A stretch of 64,000 nt of DNA, taken from Protula sp. h YS-2021 (taxonomy: Eukaryota; Annelida; Polychaeta; Sabellida; Serpulidae). This document shows positions 1 through 11,064 of the stretch, one piece after another. The position numbers and the translations under genes are program-made. A model generated the notes under the pieces. The model was not told the DNA's origin and ran no database searches. It saw only the letters and a program-made list of their open reading frames with translations. The stretch is from assembly GCA_949752745.1 (NCBI GenBank), contig OX457024.1, positions 109,050,287 to 109,114,286 on the forward strand, read 5' to 3'. The first letter of the stretch is position 1. Each line of letters opens with the position of its first letter.

Positions 1-3
1 ATG

Positions 4-84
4 TGACGTGAATTTTGTGTCATGGATACACTGACGTCAGAATCGGTGAGTATATAAATTACGGGCGCGTCCGAAATCTTCAGT
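4..84 (+). promoter_or_regulatory. CRE + TATA + initiator promoter, unit 1
   Basis: A TGACGTG half-site (4-10), a palindromic CRE TGACGTCA (32-39), TATATAAA (51-58) and an initiator-like TCAGT (80-84) sit in the order and spacing of a metazoan RNA polymerase II core promoter; TATA lies about 30 nt upstream of the initiator A. All units keep this block, so it may be what is maintained. Activity is inferred. Confidence 0.6.
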
Positions 85-97
85 CGTCTGCTCTGAA

Positions 98-950
98 GTG
101 TCGACTCTTTACGAATTTTTCGGAAAACGCAAGCTTCAGACGCAAGCCAAAATAGCAACCGCATCGTTGAAAAGACACAGAAGGGTCACATTTATGTATA
201 TAGATGGCTTTTGCGGATTTACTCGGAGTATACTCGATTGGCTGTTGAAGTGCACATTCAAGAATCGCACTTCGAAGCAACCATTAAATGGCGTAGAGCT
301 GGCAATAAGCCACTCTACAAACGCCAGCTATATGATATTGGCAATCTTTCGTCGCAGTGCAGAACACTTTAGTCAAGTATTTTGACTTTGTGGCTGTGGG
401 TGATAATCGGAAGGAGGCTTGTTCTTCAACAGAGTGTTCAGCTAAGTCAGTAGCTTCTGGGATTACAAATGCAACAGCCGTTGCACCCGCGAAGACAAAG
501 TCTTCGCAGCTGACAAAGTCGATGAGTTATAGCTCCGCTGTAACCCGTAGTTCTCCTGGACTTGCATTACCAAAAGAGCCAGAGGTTATGGCGTCTGGAG
601 CAATTGCTAGTCCGCCAGGTTTGTCTAAACCTGGTCAAGTTACAGAATCTACACCGAAAAGGGTAGAAGAAGTATCCAATAAAATTGATACAAAACCTGA
701 AACTAAGTTAGTCACAAAATCGTCGACAGTTTCAGTAGAGATTGAAGCAAAACACAAGAGACCTAGTCCTTCTGAGGCTCCTTCTCCCAAGAAGGCGAAG
801 AAGCCTGCAGCTTATCTGGCATGCTTCACATGCCAGAGGCACGTTCCAAAAACGTTTGATGACAAGCGTAGTTTGGAATATTACAGATTTGAGGCACATC
901 TATCAAACAATATAAAATCTTATTCTTACATTAAATCACATGTTAAATGA
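98..950 (+). pseudogene. Ser/Pro-rich array gene, unit 1 (frameshifted)
   Basis: The longest open stretch (357-950) encodes a Ser/Thr/Pro-rich, Lys-rich protein with a nuclear-signal-like PSPKKAKKPAA followed by a C-terminal CFTC...H patch that could be half of a zinc finger. The N-terminal part (98-385) is open in another frame; a one-base loss near 353 separates the two. No good ATG opens either frame, so translation would need an upstream exon, non-AUG initiation, or the gene is dead. I do not recognise the family. The C-terminal CxxC-x3-VP pattern loosely recalls the C2HC genes at 18.3 and 30.3 kb, but I would not claim homology. Confidence 0.5.
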
Positions 951-1350
951 ATTTATTTTTTTCTTATGCTTCTGTAAAGTACGTCTAAAAAAGGTCTTAT
1001 GAACACAACCACCTCTTTCGGTGGCCTGTTCACATCATGGCGAATGTCAAAATCGTATACAAAAAGTGAAAACTTCGGCTAAATTCGCTGTTTTTAAGTT
1101 ATCTAACAAATGAGATTGATTGTCATAATTTAGAATAATATTTTAGTGATGTCTTGTTTATAAACATTTTATGATTTAGCACCAAACAAACACGTAATAG
1201 TTCGTAGAAATTGTCGCAACTGTTGCAAAGTTTTATTTCTTGGATTATCCAACGCTAAGTACATGGTAAACAGTAGTTTTTATTCGCTTAAAATCACAAT
1301 GATTCATTATAGATAAGTAACTAAGAAAACGTAGTTCTGCTGACGGAATG

Positions 1351-1433
1351 TGACGTGAATTTTGTGTCATGGATACACTGACGTCAGAATCGGTGAGTAT
1401 ATAAATTACGGGCGCGTCCGAAATCGTCAGTCG
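1351..1433 (+). promoter_or_regulatory. CRE + TATA promoter, unit 2
   Basis: Same TGACGTCA / TATATAAA (1398-1405) / TCAGT arrangement as unit 1. Confidence 0.55.
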
Positions 1434-1444
1434 TCTGCTCTGAA

Positions 1445-2262
1445 GTGTCGACTCTTTACGAATTTTTCGGAAAACGCAAGCTTCAGACGCAAGCAAAAAT
1501 AGCAACCGCATCGTTGAAAAGACACAGAAGGGTCACATTTATGTATATAAATGTGGCTTTTGCGGATTTACTCGGAGTATACTCGCAATTGGCCGATTGG
1601 CTGTTGAAGTGCACATTCAAGAATCGCACTTCGAAGCAGCCATTAAATGGCGTAGAGCTGACAATAAGCCACTCTACAAACGCCAGCTGTATGATATTGG
1701 CAATCTTTCGTCGCCAGTGCAGGACACTTTAGTCAAGTATTTTGACTTTGTGGCTGTGGGTGATAATCAGAAGGAGGCTTGTTCTCCAACAGAGTGTTCA
1801 GCTAAGTCAGTAGCTTCTGGGATTACAAATGCAACAGCCGTTGCACCCGCGAAGACAAAGTCTTCGCAGCTGACTAAGTCGATGAGTTATAGCTCCGCTG
1901 TAACCCGTAGTTCTCCTGGATTTGCATTACCAAAAGAGCCAGAGGTTATGGCGTCTGGGGCAATTGGTCTAAACCTGGTCAAGTTACAGAATCTACACCG
2001 AAAAGGGTAGAAGAAGTATCCAATAAAATTGATACAAAACCTGAAACTAAGTTAGTCACAAAATCGTCGACAGTTTCAGTAGAGATTGAAGCAAAACACA
2101 AGAGACCTAGTCCTTCTGAGGCTCCTTCTCCCAAGAAGGCGAAGAAGCCTGCAGCTTATCTGGCATGCTTCACATGCCAGAGGCACGTTCCAAACACGTT
2201 TGATGGCAAGCGTAGTTTGGAATATTACAGATTTGAGGCACATCTATCAAACATATAAAATC
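1445..2262 (+). pseudogene. Ser/Pro-rich array gene, unit 2 (17-bp deletion)
   Basis: The 5' half is open without the frameshift seen in units 1, 3 and 5, giving a continuous frame through 1597-2010. One frame before it reads Y-K-C-x2-C-G-F, a zinc-finger-like start. A 17-bp deletion near 1965 (relative to units 1, 3 and 5) then shifts the frame and ends the product after about 137 codons. The C-terminal CFTC region survives downstream in another frame, with a further one-base loss near 2254. Confidence 0.5.
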
Positions 2263-2736
2263 TTATTCTTACATTAAATCACATGTTAAATGAATTTTTT
2301 TTCTTATGCTTCTGTAAAGTTCGTCTAAAAAGGTCTTATGAACACAACCACCTCTTTCTGTGGCCTGTTCACATCATGGCGAATGTCAAAATCGTATACT
2401 TAAAGTGAAAACTTTGGCTAAATGCGCTGTTTTTAAGTTATCTAGCAAATGAGATTGATTGTCATAATTTAGAATAATATTTTAGTGATGTCTTGTTTAT
2501 AAACATTTTATGATTTAGTGCCAAACAAACACGTAATAGTTCGTAGAAGTTGTCGCAACTGTTGCAAAGTTTTATTTCTTGGATTATCCAACGCTAAGTA
2601 CATGGTAAACAGTAGTTTTTATTCGCTTAAAATCACAATGATTCATTATAGATTAGTAACTAAGAAAACGTAGTTCTGCTGACGGAATGTAACGCGAATT
2701 TTGTGTCATGGATACACTGACGTCAGAATCGGTGAG

Positions 2737-2770
2737 TATATAAATTACGGACGCGTCCGAAATCGTCAGT
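2737..2770 (+). promoter_or_regulatory. CRE + TATA promoter, unit 3
   Basis: TGACGTCA about 12 bp upstream of TATATAAA (2737-2744), then TCAGT. The distal site has decayed to TAACGCG. Confidence 0.55.
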
Positions 2771-2786
2771 CGTCTGCTCTGAAGTG

Positions 2787-3649
2787 TCGACTGTTTTCGA
2801 ATTTTTCGGGAAAACGCAAGGTTCAGACGCAAGCCAAAATAGCAACCGCATCGATGAAAAGACACAGAAGGGTCACATTTATGTATATAAATGTGGCTTT
2901 TGTTGATTTACTCGGAGTAAATTCGTAACTGGCCGATTGGCTGTTGAAGTGCACATTCAAGAATCGCACTTCGAAGCAGCCATTAAATGGCGTAGAGCTG
3001 GCAATAAGCCACTCTACAAACGCCAGCTATATGATATTGCAATCTTTCGTCGCCAGTGCAGGACACTTTAGTCAAGTATTTTGACTTTGTGGCTGTGGGT
3101 GATAATCAGAACGAGGCTTGTTCTCCAACAGAGTGTTCAGCTAAGTCAGTAACTTCTGGGATAACAAATGCAACAGCCGTTGCACCCACGAAGACAAAGT
3201 CTTCGCAGCTGACAACGTCGATGAGTTATAGCTCCGCTGTAACTCGTAGTTCTCCTGGACTTGCATTACCAAAAGAGCCAGAGCTTATGGCGTCTGGGGC
3301 GATTGCTAGTCCGCCAGGTTTGTCTAAACCTGGTCAAGTTACAGAATCTACACCGAAAAGGGTAGAAGGAGTATCCAATAAAATTGATACAAAACCTGAA
3401 ACTAAGTTAGTCACAAAATTGTCGACAGTTTCAGTAGAGATTGAAGCAAAACACAAGCGACCTAGTCCTTCTGAGGCTCCTTCTCCCAAGAAGGTGAAGA
3501 AGCCTGCAGCTTATCTGGCATGCTTCACATGCCAGAGTCACGTTCCAAACACGTTTGATGGCAAGCGTAGTTTGGAATATTACAGATTTGAGGCACATCT
3601 ATCAAACAATATAAAATCTTATTCCTACATTAAATCACATGTTTTATAA
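2787..3649 (+). pseudogene. Ser/Pro-rich array gene, unit 3 (5' frameshift)
   Basis: The 3' two thirds (3056-3649, 197 codons) are open to the CFTC C terminus. A one-base loss in the GATATTGCAAT stretch near 3038 detaches it from the N-terminal part, and the zinc-finger-like frame carries a TGA where units 2 and 4 read TGCGGA. The break is complementary to that of units 2 and 4, so no unit has both halves open. Confidence 0.5.
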
Positions 3650-4083
3650 GTTGTTTAACTGTTTTTTGTTTCTTTTAAATGAATTTCTTTTTTTTCTTAT
3701 GCTTCTGTAAAGTGCGTCTAAAAAAGGTCTTATGAACACAACCACCTCTTTCTGTGACCTGTTCACATCATGGCGAATGTCAAAATCGTATACAAAAAGT
3801 GAAAACTTCGGCTAAATTCGCTGTTTTTAAGTTATCTAACAAATGAGATTGATTGTCATAATTTAGAATAATATTTTAGTGATGTCTTGTTTATAAACAT
3901 TTTATGATTTAGCACCAAACAAACACGTAATAGTTCGTAGAAATTGTCGCAACTGTTGCAAAGTTTTATTTCTTGGATTATCCAACGCTAAGTACATGGT
4001 AAACAGTAGTTTTTATTCGCTTAAAATCACAATGATTCATTATAGATAAGTAACTAAGAAAACGTAGTTCTGCTGACGGAATG

Positions 4084-4166
4084 TGACGTGAATTTTGTGT
4101 CATGGATACACTGACGTCAGAATCGGTGAGTATATAAATTACGGGCGCGTCCGAAATCGTCAGTCG
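4084..4166 (+). promoter_or_regulatory. CRE + TATA promoter, unit 4
   Basis: Essentially identical to unit 2; TATATAAA at 4131-4138. Confidence 0.55.
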
Positions 4167-4177
4167 TCTGCTCTGAA

Positions 4178-5013
4178 GTGTCGACTCTTTACGAATTTTT
4201 CGGAAAACGCAAGCTTCAGACGCAAGCAAAAATAGCAACCGCATCGTTGAAAAGACACAGAAGGGTCACATTTATGTATATAAATGTGGCTTTTGCGGAT
4301 TTACTCGGAGTATACTCGCAATTGGCCGATTGGCTGTTGAAGTGCACATTCAAGAATCGCACTTCGAAGCAGCCATTAAATGGCGTAGAGCTGACAATAA
4401 GCCACTCTACAAACGCCAGCTGTATGATATTGGCAATCTTTCGTCGCCAGTGCAGGACACTTTAGTCAAGTATTTTGACTTTGTGGCTGTGGGTGATAAT
4501 CAGAAGGAGGCTTGTTCTCCAACAGAGTGTTCAGCTAAGTCAGTAGCTTCTGGGATTACAAATGCAACAGCCGTTGCACCCGCGAAGACAAAGTCTTCGC
4601 AGCTGACTAAGTCGATGAGTTATAGCTCCGCTGTAACCCGTAGTTCTCCTGGATTTGCATTACCAAAAGAGCCAGAGGTTATGGCGTCTGGGGCAATTGG
4701 TCTAAACCTGGTCAAGTTACAGAATCTACACCGAAAAGGGTAGAAGAAGTATCCAATAAAATTGATACAAAACCTGAAACTAAGTTAGTCACAAAATCGT
4801 CGACAGTTTCAGTAGAGATTGAAGCAAAACACAAGAGACCTAGTCCTTCTGAGGCTCCTTCTCCCAAGAAGGCGAAGAAGCCTGCAGCTTATCTGGCATG
4901 CTTCACATGCCAGAGGCACGTTCCAAACACGTTTGATGGCAAGCGTAGTTTGGAATATTACAGATTTGAGGCACATCTATCAAACATATAAAATCTTATT
5001 CTTACATTAAATC
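4178..5013 (+). pseudogene. Ser/Pro-rich array gene, unit 4 (copy of unit 2)
   Basis: Near-perfect copy of unit 2, including the 17-bp deletion, which dates the dimer duplication after that lesion. Confidence 0.5.
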
Positions 5014-5469
5014 ACATGTTAAATGAATTTTTTTTCTTATGCTTCTGTAAAGTTCGTCTAAAAAGGTCTTATGAACACAACCACCTCTTTCTGTGGCCTG
5101 TTCACATCATGGCGAATGTCAGAATCGTATACTTAAAGTGAAAACTTTGGCTAAATGCGCTGTTTTTAAGTTATCTAGCAAATGAGATTGATTGTCATAA
5201 TTTAGAATAATATTTTAGTGATGTCTTGTTTATAAACATTTTATGATTTAGTGCCAAACAAACACGTAATAGTTCGTAGAAGTTGTCGCAACTGTTGCAA
5301 AGTTTTATTTCTTGGATTATCCAACGCTAAGTACATGGTAAACAGTAGTTTTTATTCGCTTAAAATCACAATGATTCATTATAGATTAGTAACTAAGAAA
5401 ACGTAGTTCTGCTGACGGAATGTAACGCGAATTTTGTGTCATGGATACACTGACGTCAGAATCGGTGAT

Positions 5470-5503
5470 TATATAAATTTCGGACGCGTCCGAAATCGTC
5501 AGT
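5470..5503 (+). promoter_or_regulatory. CRE + TATA promoter, unit 5
   Basis: As unit 3 but with two substitutions next to the TATA box (GATTATATAAATTTCGG); TATATAAA at 5470-5477 is intact. Confidence 0.5.
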
Positions 5504-5519
5504 CGTCTGCTCTGAAGTG

Positions 5520-6382
5520 TCGACTGTTTTCGAATTTTTCGGGAAAACGCAAGGTTCAGACGCAAGCCAAAATAGCAACCGCATCGATGAAAAGACACAG
5601 AAGGGTCACATTTATGTATATAAATGTGGCTTTTGTTGATTTACTCGGAGTAAATTCGTAACTGGCCGATTGGCTGTTGAAGTGCACATTCAAGAATCGC
5701 ACTTCGAAGCAGCCATTAAATGGCGTAGAGCTGGCAATAAGCCACTCTACAAACGCCAGCTATATGATATTGCAATCTTTCGTCGCCAGTGCAGGACACT
5801 TTAGTCAAGTATTTTGACTTTGTGGCTGTGGGTGATAATCAGAACGAGGCTTGTTCTCCAACAGAGTGTTCAGCTAAGTCAGTAACTTCTGGGATAACAA
5901 ATGCAACAGCCGTTGCACCCACGAAGACAAAGTCTTCGCAGCTGACAACGTCGATGAGTTATAGCTCCGCTGTAACTCGTAGTTCTCCTGGACTTGCATT
6001 ACCAAAAGAGCCAGAGCTTATGGCGTCTGGGGCGATTGCTAGTCCGCCAGGTTTGTCTAAACCTGGTCAAGTTACAGAATCTACACCGAAAAGGGTAGAA
6101 GGAGTATCCAATAAAATTGATACAAAACCTGAAACTAAGTTAGTCACAAAATTGTCGACAGTTTCAGTAGAGATTGAAGCAAAACACAAGCGACCTAGTC
6201 CTTCTGAGGCTCCTTCTCCCAAGAAGGTGAAGAAGCCTGCAGCTTATCTGGCATGCTTCACATGCCAGAGTCACGTTCCAAACACGTTTGATGGCAAGCG
6301 TAGTTTGGAATATTACAGATTTGAGGCACATCTATCAAACAATATAAAATCTTATTCCTACATTAAATCACATGTTTTATAA
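5520..6382 (+). pseudogene. Ser/Pro-rich array gene, unit 5 (copy of unit 3)
   Basis: Copy of unit 3 with the same 5' frameshift; 5789-6382 is open for 197 codons and protein-identical to the unit 3 stretch. Confidence 0.5.
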
Positions 6383-6863
6383 GTTGTTTAACTGTTTTTT
6401 GTTTCTTTTAAATGAATTTCTTTTTTTTCTTATGCTTCTGTAAAGTGCGTCTAAAAAAGGTCTTATGAACACAACCACCTCTTTCTGTGACCTGTTCACA
6501 TCATGGCGAATGTCAAAATCGTATACAAAAAGTGAAAACTTCGGCTAAATTCGCTGTTTTTAAGTTATCTAACAAATGAGATTGATTGTCATAATATAGA
6601 ATAATATTTTAGTGATGTCTTGTTTATAAACATTTTATGATTTAGTACCAAACAAACACGTAATATATTGTAGAAGTTGTCGCAACTGTTGCAAAGCTTT
6701 ATTTCTTGGATTAGCCACCGCTAAGTACATGGTAAACAGTAGTTTTTATTCGCTTAAAATCACAATGATTCATTACAGATTAGTAACTAAGAAAACGTAG
6801 TTCTGCTGACGGAATGTGACGCGAATTTTGTGTCATGGATACACTGACGTCAGAATAGGTGAG

Positions 6864-6900
6864 TATATAAATTACGGACGCGTCCAAAATCGTCAGTCAT
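6864..6900 (+). promoter_or_regulatory. CRE + TATA promoter, unit 6
   Basis: TGACGTCA followed by TATATAAA (6864-6871). The unit is otherwise a mosaic of the two unit types. Confidence 0.5.
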
Positions 6901-6911
6901 CTGCTCTGAAG

Positions 6912-7760
6912 TGTCGAATGTTTTCGAATTTTTCGGAAAACGCAAGGTTCAGACACAAGCCAAAATAGCAACCGCATCGATGAAAAGACACAGAAGGGTC
7001 ACATTTATGTATATAAATGTGGCTTTAGTTGATTTACTCGGAGTAAATTCGTAACTGGCCGATTGGCTGTTGAAGTGCACAGTCAAGAATCGCACTTCGA
7101 AGCAGCCATTAAATGGCGTAGAGCTGGCAATAAGCCACTCTACAAACGCCAGCTATATGATATTGGCAATCTTTCGTCGCCAGTGCAGGACACTTTAGTC
7201 AAGTATTTTGACTTTGTGGCTGTGGGTGATAATCAGAAGGAGGCTTGTTCTCCAACAGAGTGTTCAGCTAAGTCAGTAGCTTCTGGGATTACAAATGCAA
7301 CAGCCGTTGCACCCGCGAAGACAAAGTCTTCGCAGCTGACTAAGTCGATGAGTTATAGCTCCGCTGTAACTCGTAGTTCTCCTGGACTTGCATTACCAAA
7401 AGAGCCAGAGCTTATGGCCTCTGGGGCAATTGGTCTAAACCTGGTCAAGTTACAGAATCTACACCGAAAAGGGTAGAAGAAGTATCCAATAAAATTGATA
7501 CAAAACCTGAAACTAAGTTAGTCACAAAATCGTCGACAGTTTCAGTAGAGATTGAAGCAAAACACAAGAGACCTAGTCCTTCTGAGGCTCCTTCTCTCAA
7601 GAAGGCGAAGAAGCCTGCAGCTTATCTGGCATGCTTCACATGCTAGAGGCACGTTCCAAACACGTTTGATGGCAAGCGTAGTTTGGAATATTACAGATTT
7701 GAGGCACATCTATCAAACAATATAAAATCTTATTCTTACATTAAATCACATGTTAAATGA
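6912..7760 (+). pseudogene. Ser/Pro-rich array gene, unit 6 (mosaic, two lesions)
   Basis: The open stretch 7063-7476 carries the same 17-bp deletion as units 2 and 4 but has 5' polymorphisms of units 3 and 5, suggesting unequal exchange or gene conversion. It adds a private nonsense change in the CFTC motif (CAG to TAG near 7643). Confidence 0.5.
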
Positions 7761-7923
7761 ATTTTTTTTTCTTATGCTTCTGTAAAGTTCGTCTAAAAAG
7801 GTCTTATGAACACAACCACCTCTTTCTGTGGCCTGTTCACATCATGGCGAATGTCAAAGTAGAGATAGGACGCCCCTCCGTGCAGAAAATGGACGAGTAT
7901 AGGAAGTTTTCTTTGATTTTATT

Positions 7924-9528
7924 TTAACATTGCAGAACTGTGTTGGGTACAGTGGATTCCATGGCTTCCTTGCCAGAACCAATAAATGCGGGAAGAGGGG
8001 GGGGGGGTTGTTCTAATTGTTCAACTGGACAAATTAGTCCAGATTCACTATTTGGTGACGTCATATATAGCTGTTCATGATGACTATTTACGATATCAAA
8101 ACCGCTCTTTTGATAAATCCTGCCCTGCATCTTCGTCAGAATCTGCACCCAAGTAATCATGGATATGTTTTTCGCCAAGTATTCGTTGTTATCGTACATA
8201 TGCATTTATATTCTTCTTTCCATCTTCAACAATCAGTGTATGATCTAGCAATTGAAGAAGATTCCTTTCTGAATTTGTTCTTTAAAGAACATATGACGTA
8301 TGTCATGACCCTCGCTTTCTGCATGACTTGCTTCACCAACCCCAGCTTGGTACAATGGATCGAGATTTTGACAACCTTCATACTGACTTTTATATTCAAT
8401 TCCACAAAATACTTAACTTTTACATAAAACTCTAAGTTGTATGGAGTATTACTAGTAGATGTAGGACAATCAAAACTTAACATACAAATCGGCGGAGGAT
8501 TTGGACGGTTATACTGAGTGCCATTTAGAAAATAGCAATTGTGACTTATTACGTTATTAGAGTTGAATGTTTCAGATGCCTTAAGCCGAGGTCTAGAAAT
8601 TCCTATGGATATTCTCTATGTGCTTCAAACACGTGAACAATGTTAGTAGCAGCATCTTCAGCTCTTGCAATAGGGTATTTTCTATTCATACCATAGAAAC
8701 TACTATTGTTATACCATATAGGATCTTGGTCATTTTTCTATGAAAAACTTGTTGAGCCAGCTTTGACAGGCTTCCAGTCACCCATTTGTGGCAAATCAAC
8801 CATTTTTTCCAATGCAAAAATATTACCTTCATCTAATTCTATTCCATTTTCTTCAAGATGCTTATCTAGTATTAATTGAGTAACAGACAATGCAGTTAAT
8901 TCCATTTTAGAGCGACCTGTTTTCCAATGCTGCATAGCATTGTTTGGTAATATTTTAGTATTTGTATTACCCATATTGTAGAACCTCGATCGCGAGTCGT
9001 CCCACAAATATAGAGGAATTGAGTTGTCAATGTTCAATTCCTGATGTAAAATACCACCAAATGTTTGATAAGTCTCTCTTAAACCTGTTACTTCACATAT
9101 TTTAAATCCTTAAGTTTTTATTTTATAGCATTTTGTGCAAACCATTTCCAATCTTTTTCATACATAGAAGTATGGAATCATAACTCCTGGAAATTCCATA
9201 GAAACTTCGCAAATACCTTGGTTGTTTTTGTCATCTATTAAACATTTTGCATCAACTCTTTTTATATAATGCTTTAAATATTTTGCGAAAACCTTTTTTG
9301 TGTACTTGAGGTTTTAAGTGGATAACCAACAACACTTTCTTGTTGATTAACTCCTTCAAAACTTGTTAATCCTATTTGTTGTTTTCTTGCGTCGTTAATT
9401 GTGTCATCAACATCTGCATCTCCTCCACTTCCTGTTGGAGTCTCATTTCCCCCTGGTGGATCAACTGCTTTTCTAATTCTTTTATATCTGGCTCCAGTTG
9501 ACGTTTCCATTGGGTTGTTGTTAGCCAT
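7924..9528 (-). pseudogene. Densovirus-like capsid (VP) gene relic
   Basis: The frame starts at ATG 9528 with a short Asn/Gly-rich leader (GGNETPTGSGGD) typical in style of densoviral VP N termini, then breaks near 9274. A second open block (8738-9037) contains LYLWDDSRSRFYNMGNTNTK and a Leu-rich stretch. A third (7924-8205) carries a Pro-rich tail. Several stops and frameshifts separate the blocks. The assignment is by layout next to NS1 and general character rather than by a diagnostic motif, for example the phospholipase A2 motif, which I do not see. Confidence 0.4.
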
Positions 9529-9787
9529 CGAATCAATCAGGCGATGTATACTGACAATATTAAAATCATGAATTATTCAAAAATTTCCTCATCAATTAAT
9601 GGCATGACGGTTACATTTCTCGGAAGGAATGCATTTGTTACCTTTTTAAGTTATTAAAAGAGTATTCTTTTATATTTTTTAAAGAGTAAAAAGGTTTTTA
9701 GTAAGAAAAAGGTACGTGTATTTAGAAAAAGTTTTTGACGCGTATATTTGTATATTTTTCGTAACTTTTTCAGTCAGCGATAACACC

Positions 9788-10850
9788 ATGCCAAGATCAA
9801 AGACTCACTCCTCTAGACGACGAATTCGGTTTCTGTGTGGTTGTTCATAGCTTTTCTGATGAAGACACTGGTCGCGGCAACTCTGAGAGACTTATATTTG
9901 ATAAAAGCTCCAATAGCTTCCAAGTACGAGACACGACACCAGGCTTAATTGCACTAAAAACTTGTTAAATAGTCGGAAAGAATTAGCCGTTTACCATGAA
10001 GCAAACACATGTTTGGGCAACAAAAACAAAACGGCCAGATATACCCATCAAACACGTGATCACATTCATGTGATCATACGGTTGGTAGACGAAAAGGAAA
10101 ATGAAAGATGTCCAGCTCACGATAGATTGGTAAGAGTCTATAAAGAGACTGGAAATTGTTCCAATTTCGAACATCTTATCTCGCTGAAGGGCCACTTGAA
10201 ATATTCAGTACGTAAACGACGAGCCCTGATTGGTAGCAACAACCAACTTTTGAAAGAACAATACAACATACAACAGGAACAACTTACCAAGGAAGAGTAG
10301 CTAAAAAACAAGATGACAAAGCCAAGGCCAATACTACCATAAATTCAGAAATTCTTGGAGAGATTTTCAACATTCCAGATGAAACCATCAACCTGAATGA
10401 AGAATACCATCAAGCTGGAGGAGCGAAAACAAAAAGTGCCATTGACTTACATTTTCTAGTTGACTTGATTAACGAAAAGCATTTCACGTCTGCAGATCAA
10501 ATCAGTCAAAAAAGGAGCTTCAACTTTGACATTTCGTCAATGCATGGAAGCATTTAAACAGAACAAGGAAATCCTCGATAGAGGGTATTTACCAATAGCA
10601 GAATCTGTCAAGGTATTTCGTATGATCTTGAACAAACAAAAAATCGTTGAACACCAATTCATGACAGATCTTATCGATATTCTACATATGAACCCAATGA
10701 AAATTGGTCGATTTATGGTAAAAGGGGAAGTTAATGCTGGAAAGTCTCATTATGCGTACTTTAGTCCCCTTATTTCAGATTTGTAGGAGAAGTAAATCCA
10801 GGTGGAGCAACTGGAAATGTTTTAACTCGATTTGTTACCTGAAATGTGTG
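9788..10850 (+). pseudogene. NS1: Densovirus-like NS1 replication protein relic
   Basis: Two blocks are visible. The first (9962-10300) has a DHIHVI motif like the HUH endonuclease His-hydrophobic-His pair and a Cys-containing region. The second (10,526-10,850) carries a Walker A KGEVNAGKS and, one frameshift later, FVGEVNPGG, the order and spacing of the parvoviral SF3 helicase. NS1 nicks and unwinds viral DNA in the nucleus. Stops and frameshifts near 9960, 10,300, 10,525 and 10,785 make the copy non-functional. Confidence 0.6.
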
Positions 10851-10859
10851 AAAAAGTGA

Positions 10860-11062
10860 AATTATGCGTTACATGCAGAAGCGATGAAAAAGCGTTGTCT
10901 GGTGTACGAATTCAGATCGTCTGTTCCTGAGTTGAAACATGCTCATTCAAACCTTAACCCTGTTGGATACTTGTGTAAAAAACAACTGGATGACCCTCTC
11001 AGTGTCATACCAGAAAGTTCTGAGGAGTTAACATCTGGAACCGATTACATATTAACCACCAT
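10860..11062 (+). pseudogene. Open stretch between NS1 and the LINE
   Basis: About 65 open codons (from 10,884) continue directly into the reverse transcriptase frame of the LINE but do not resemble reverse transcriptase. They may be the downstream part of the NS gene into which the LINE inserted. Family unknown. Confidence 0.3.
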
Positions 11063-11064
11063 AG

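Larger units (their letters stand above)
1..7857 (+). repeat. Tandem gene array, six units in 2733-bp dimers
   Basis: Units begin at 1 (window edge), 1348, 2687, 4081, 5420 and 6814. Unit lengths alternate about 1339 and 1394 bp, so units 2+3 and 4+5 form a 2733-bp higher-order dimer. Units 2 and 4 are nearly identical, as are 3 and 5, whereas adjacent units differ by many substitutions and indels. This means the dimer was duplicated after the monomers had diverged. Unit 6 mixes features of both types and stops at 7857, where unrelated sequence starts. Each unit holds a promoter, one gene relic and about 400 bp of AT-rich 3' sequence containing a conserved TGAACA/TGTTCA inverted repeat. Confidence 0.92.

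Noticed and set aside
1000..1035. TGAACA...CCACC/GGTGG...TGTTCA inverted repeat after the array-1 genes as another histone-like stem-loop
   Set aside because: Opposite base composition (CC...GG), 6-nt loop, stem broken in most units, no AATAAGC at the right distance.
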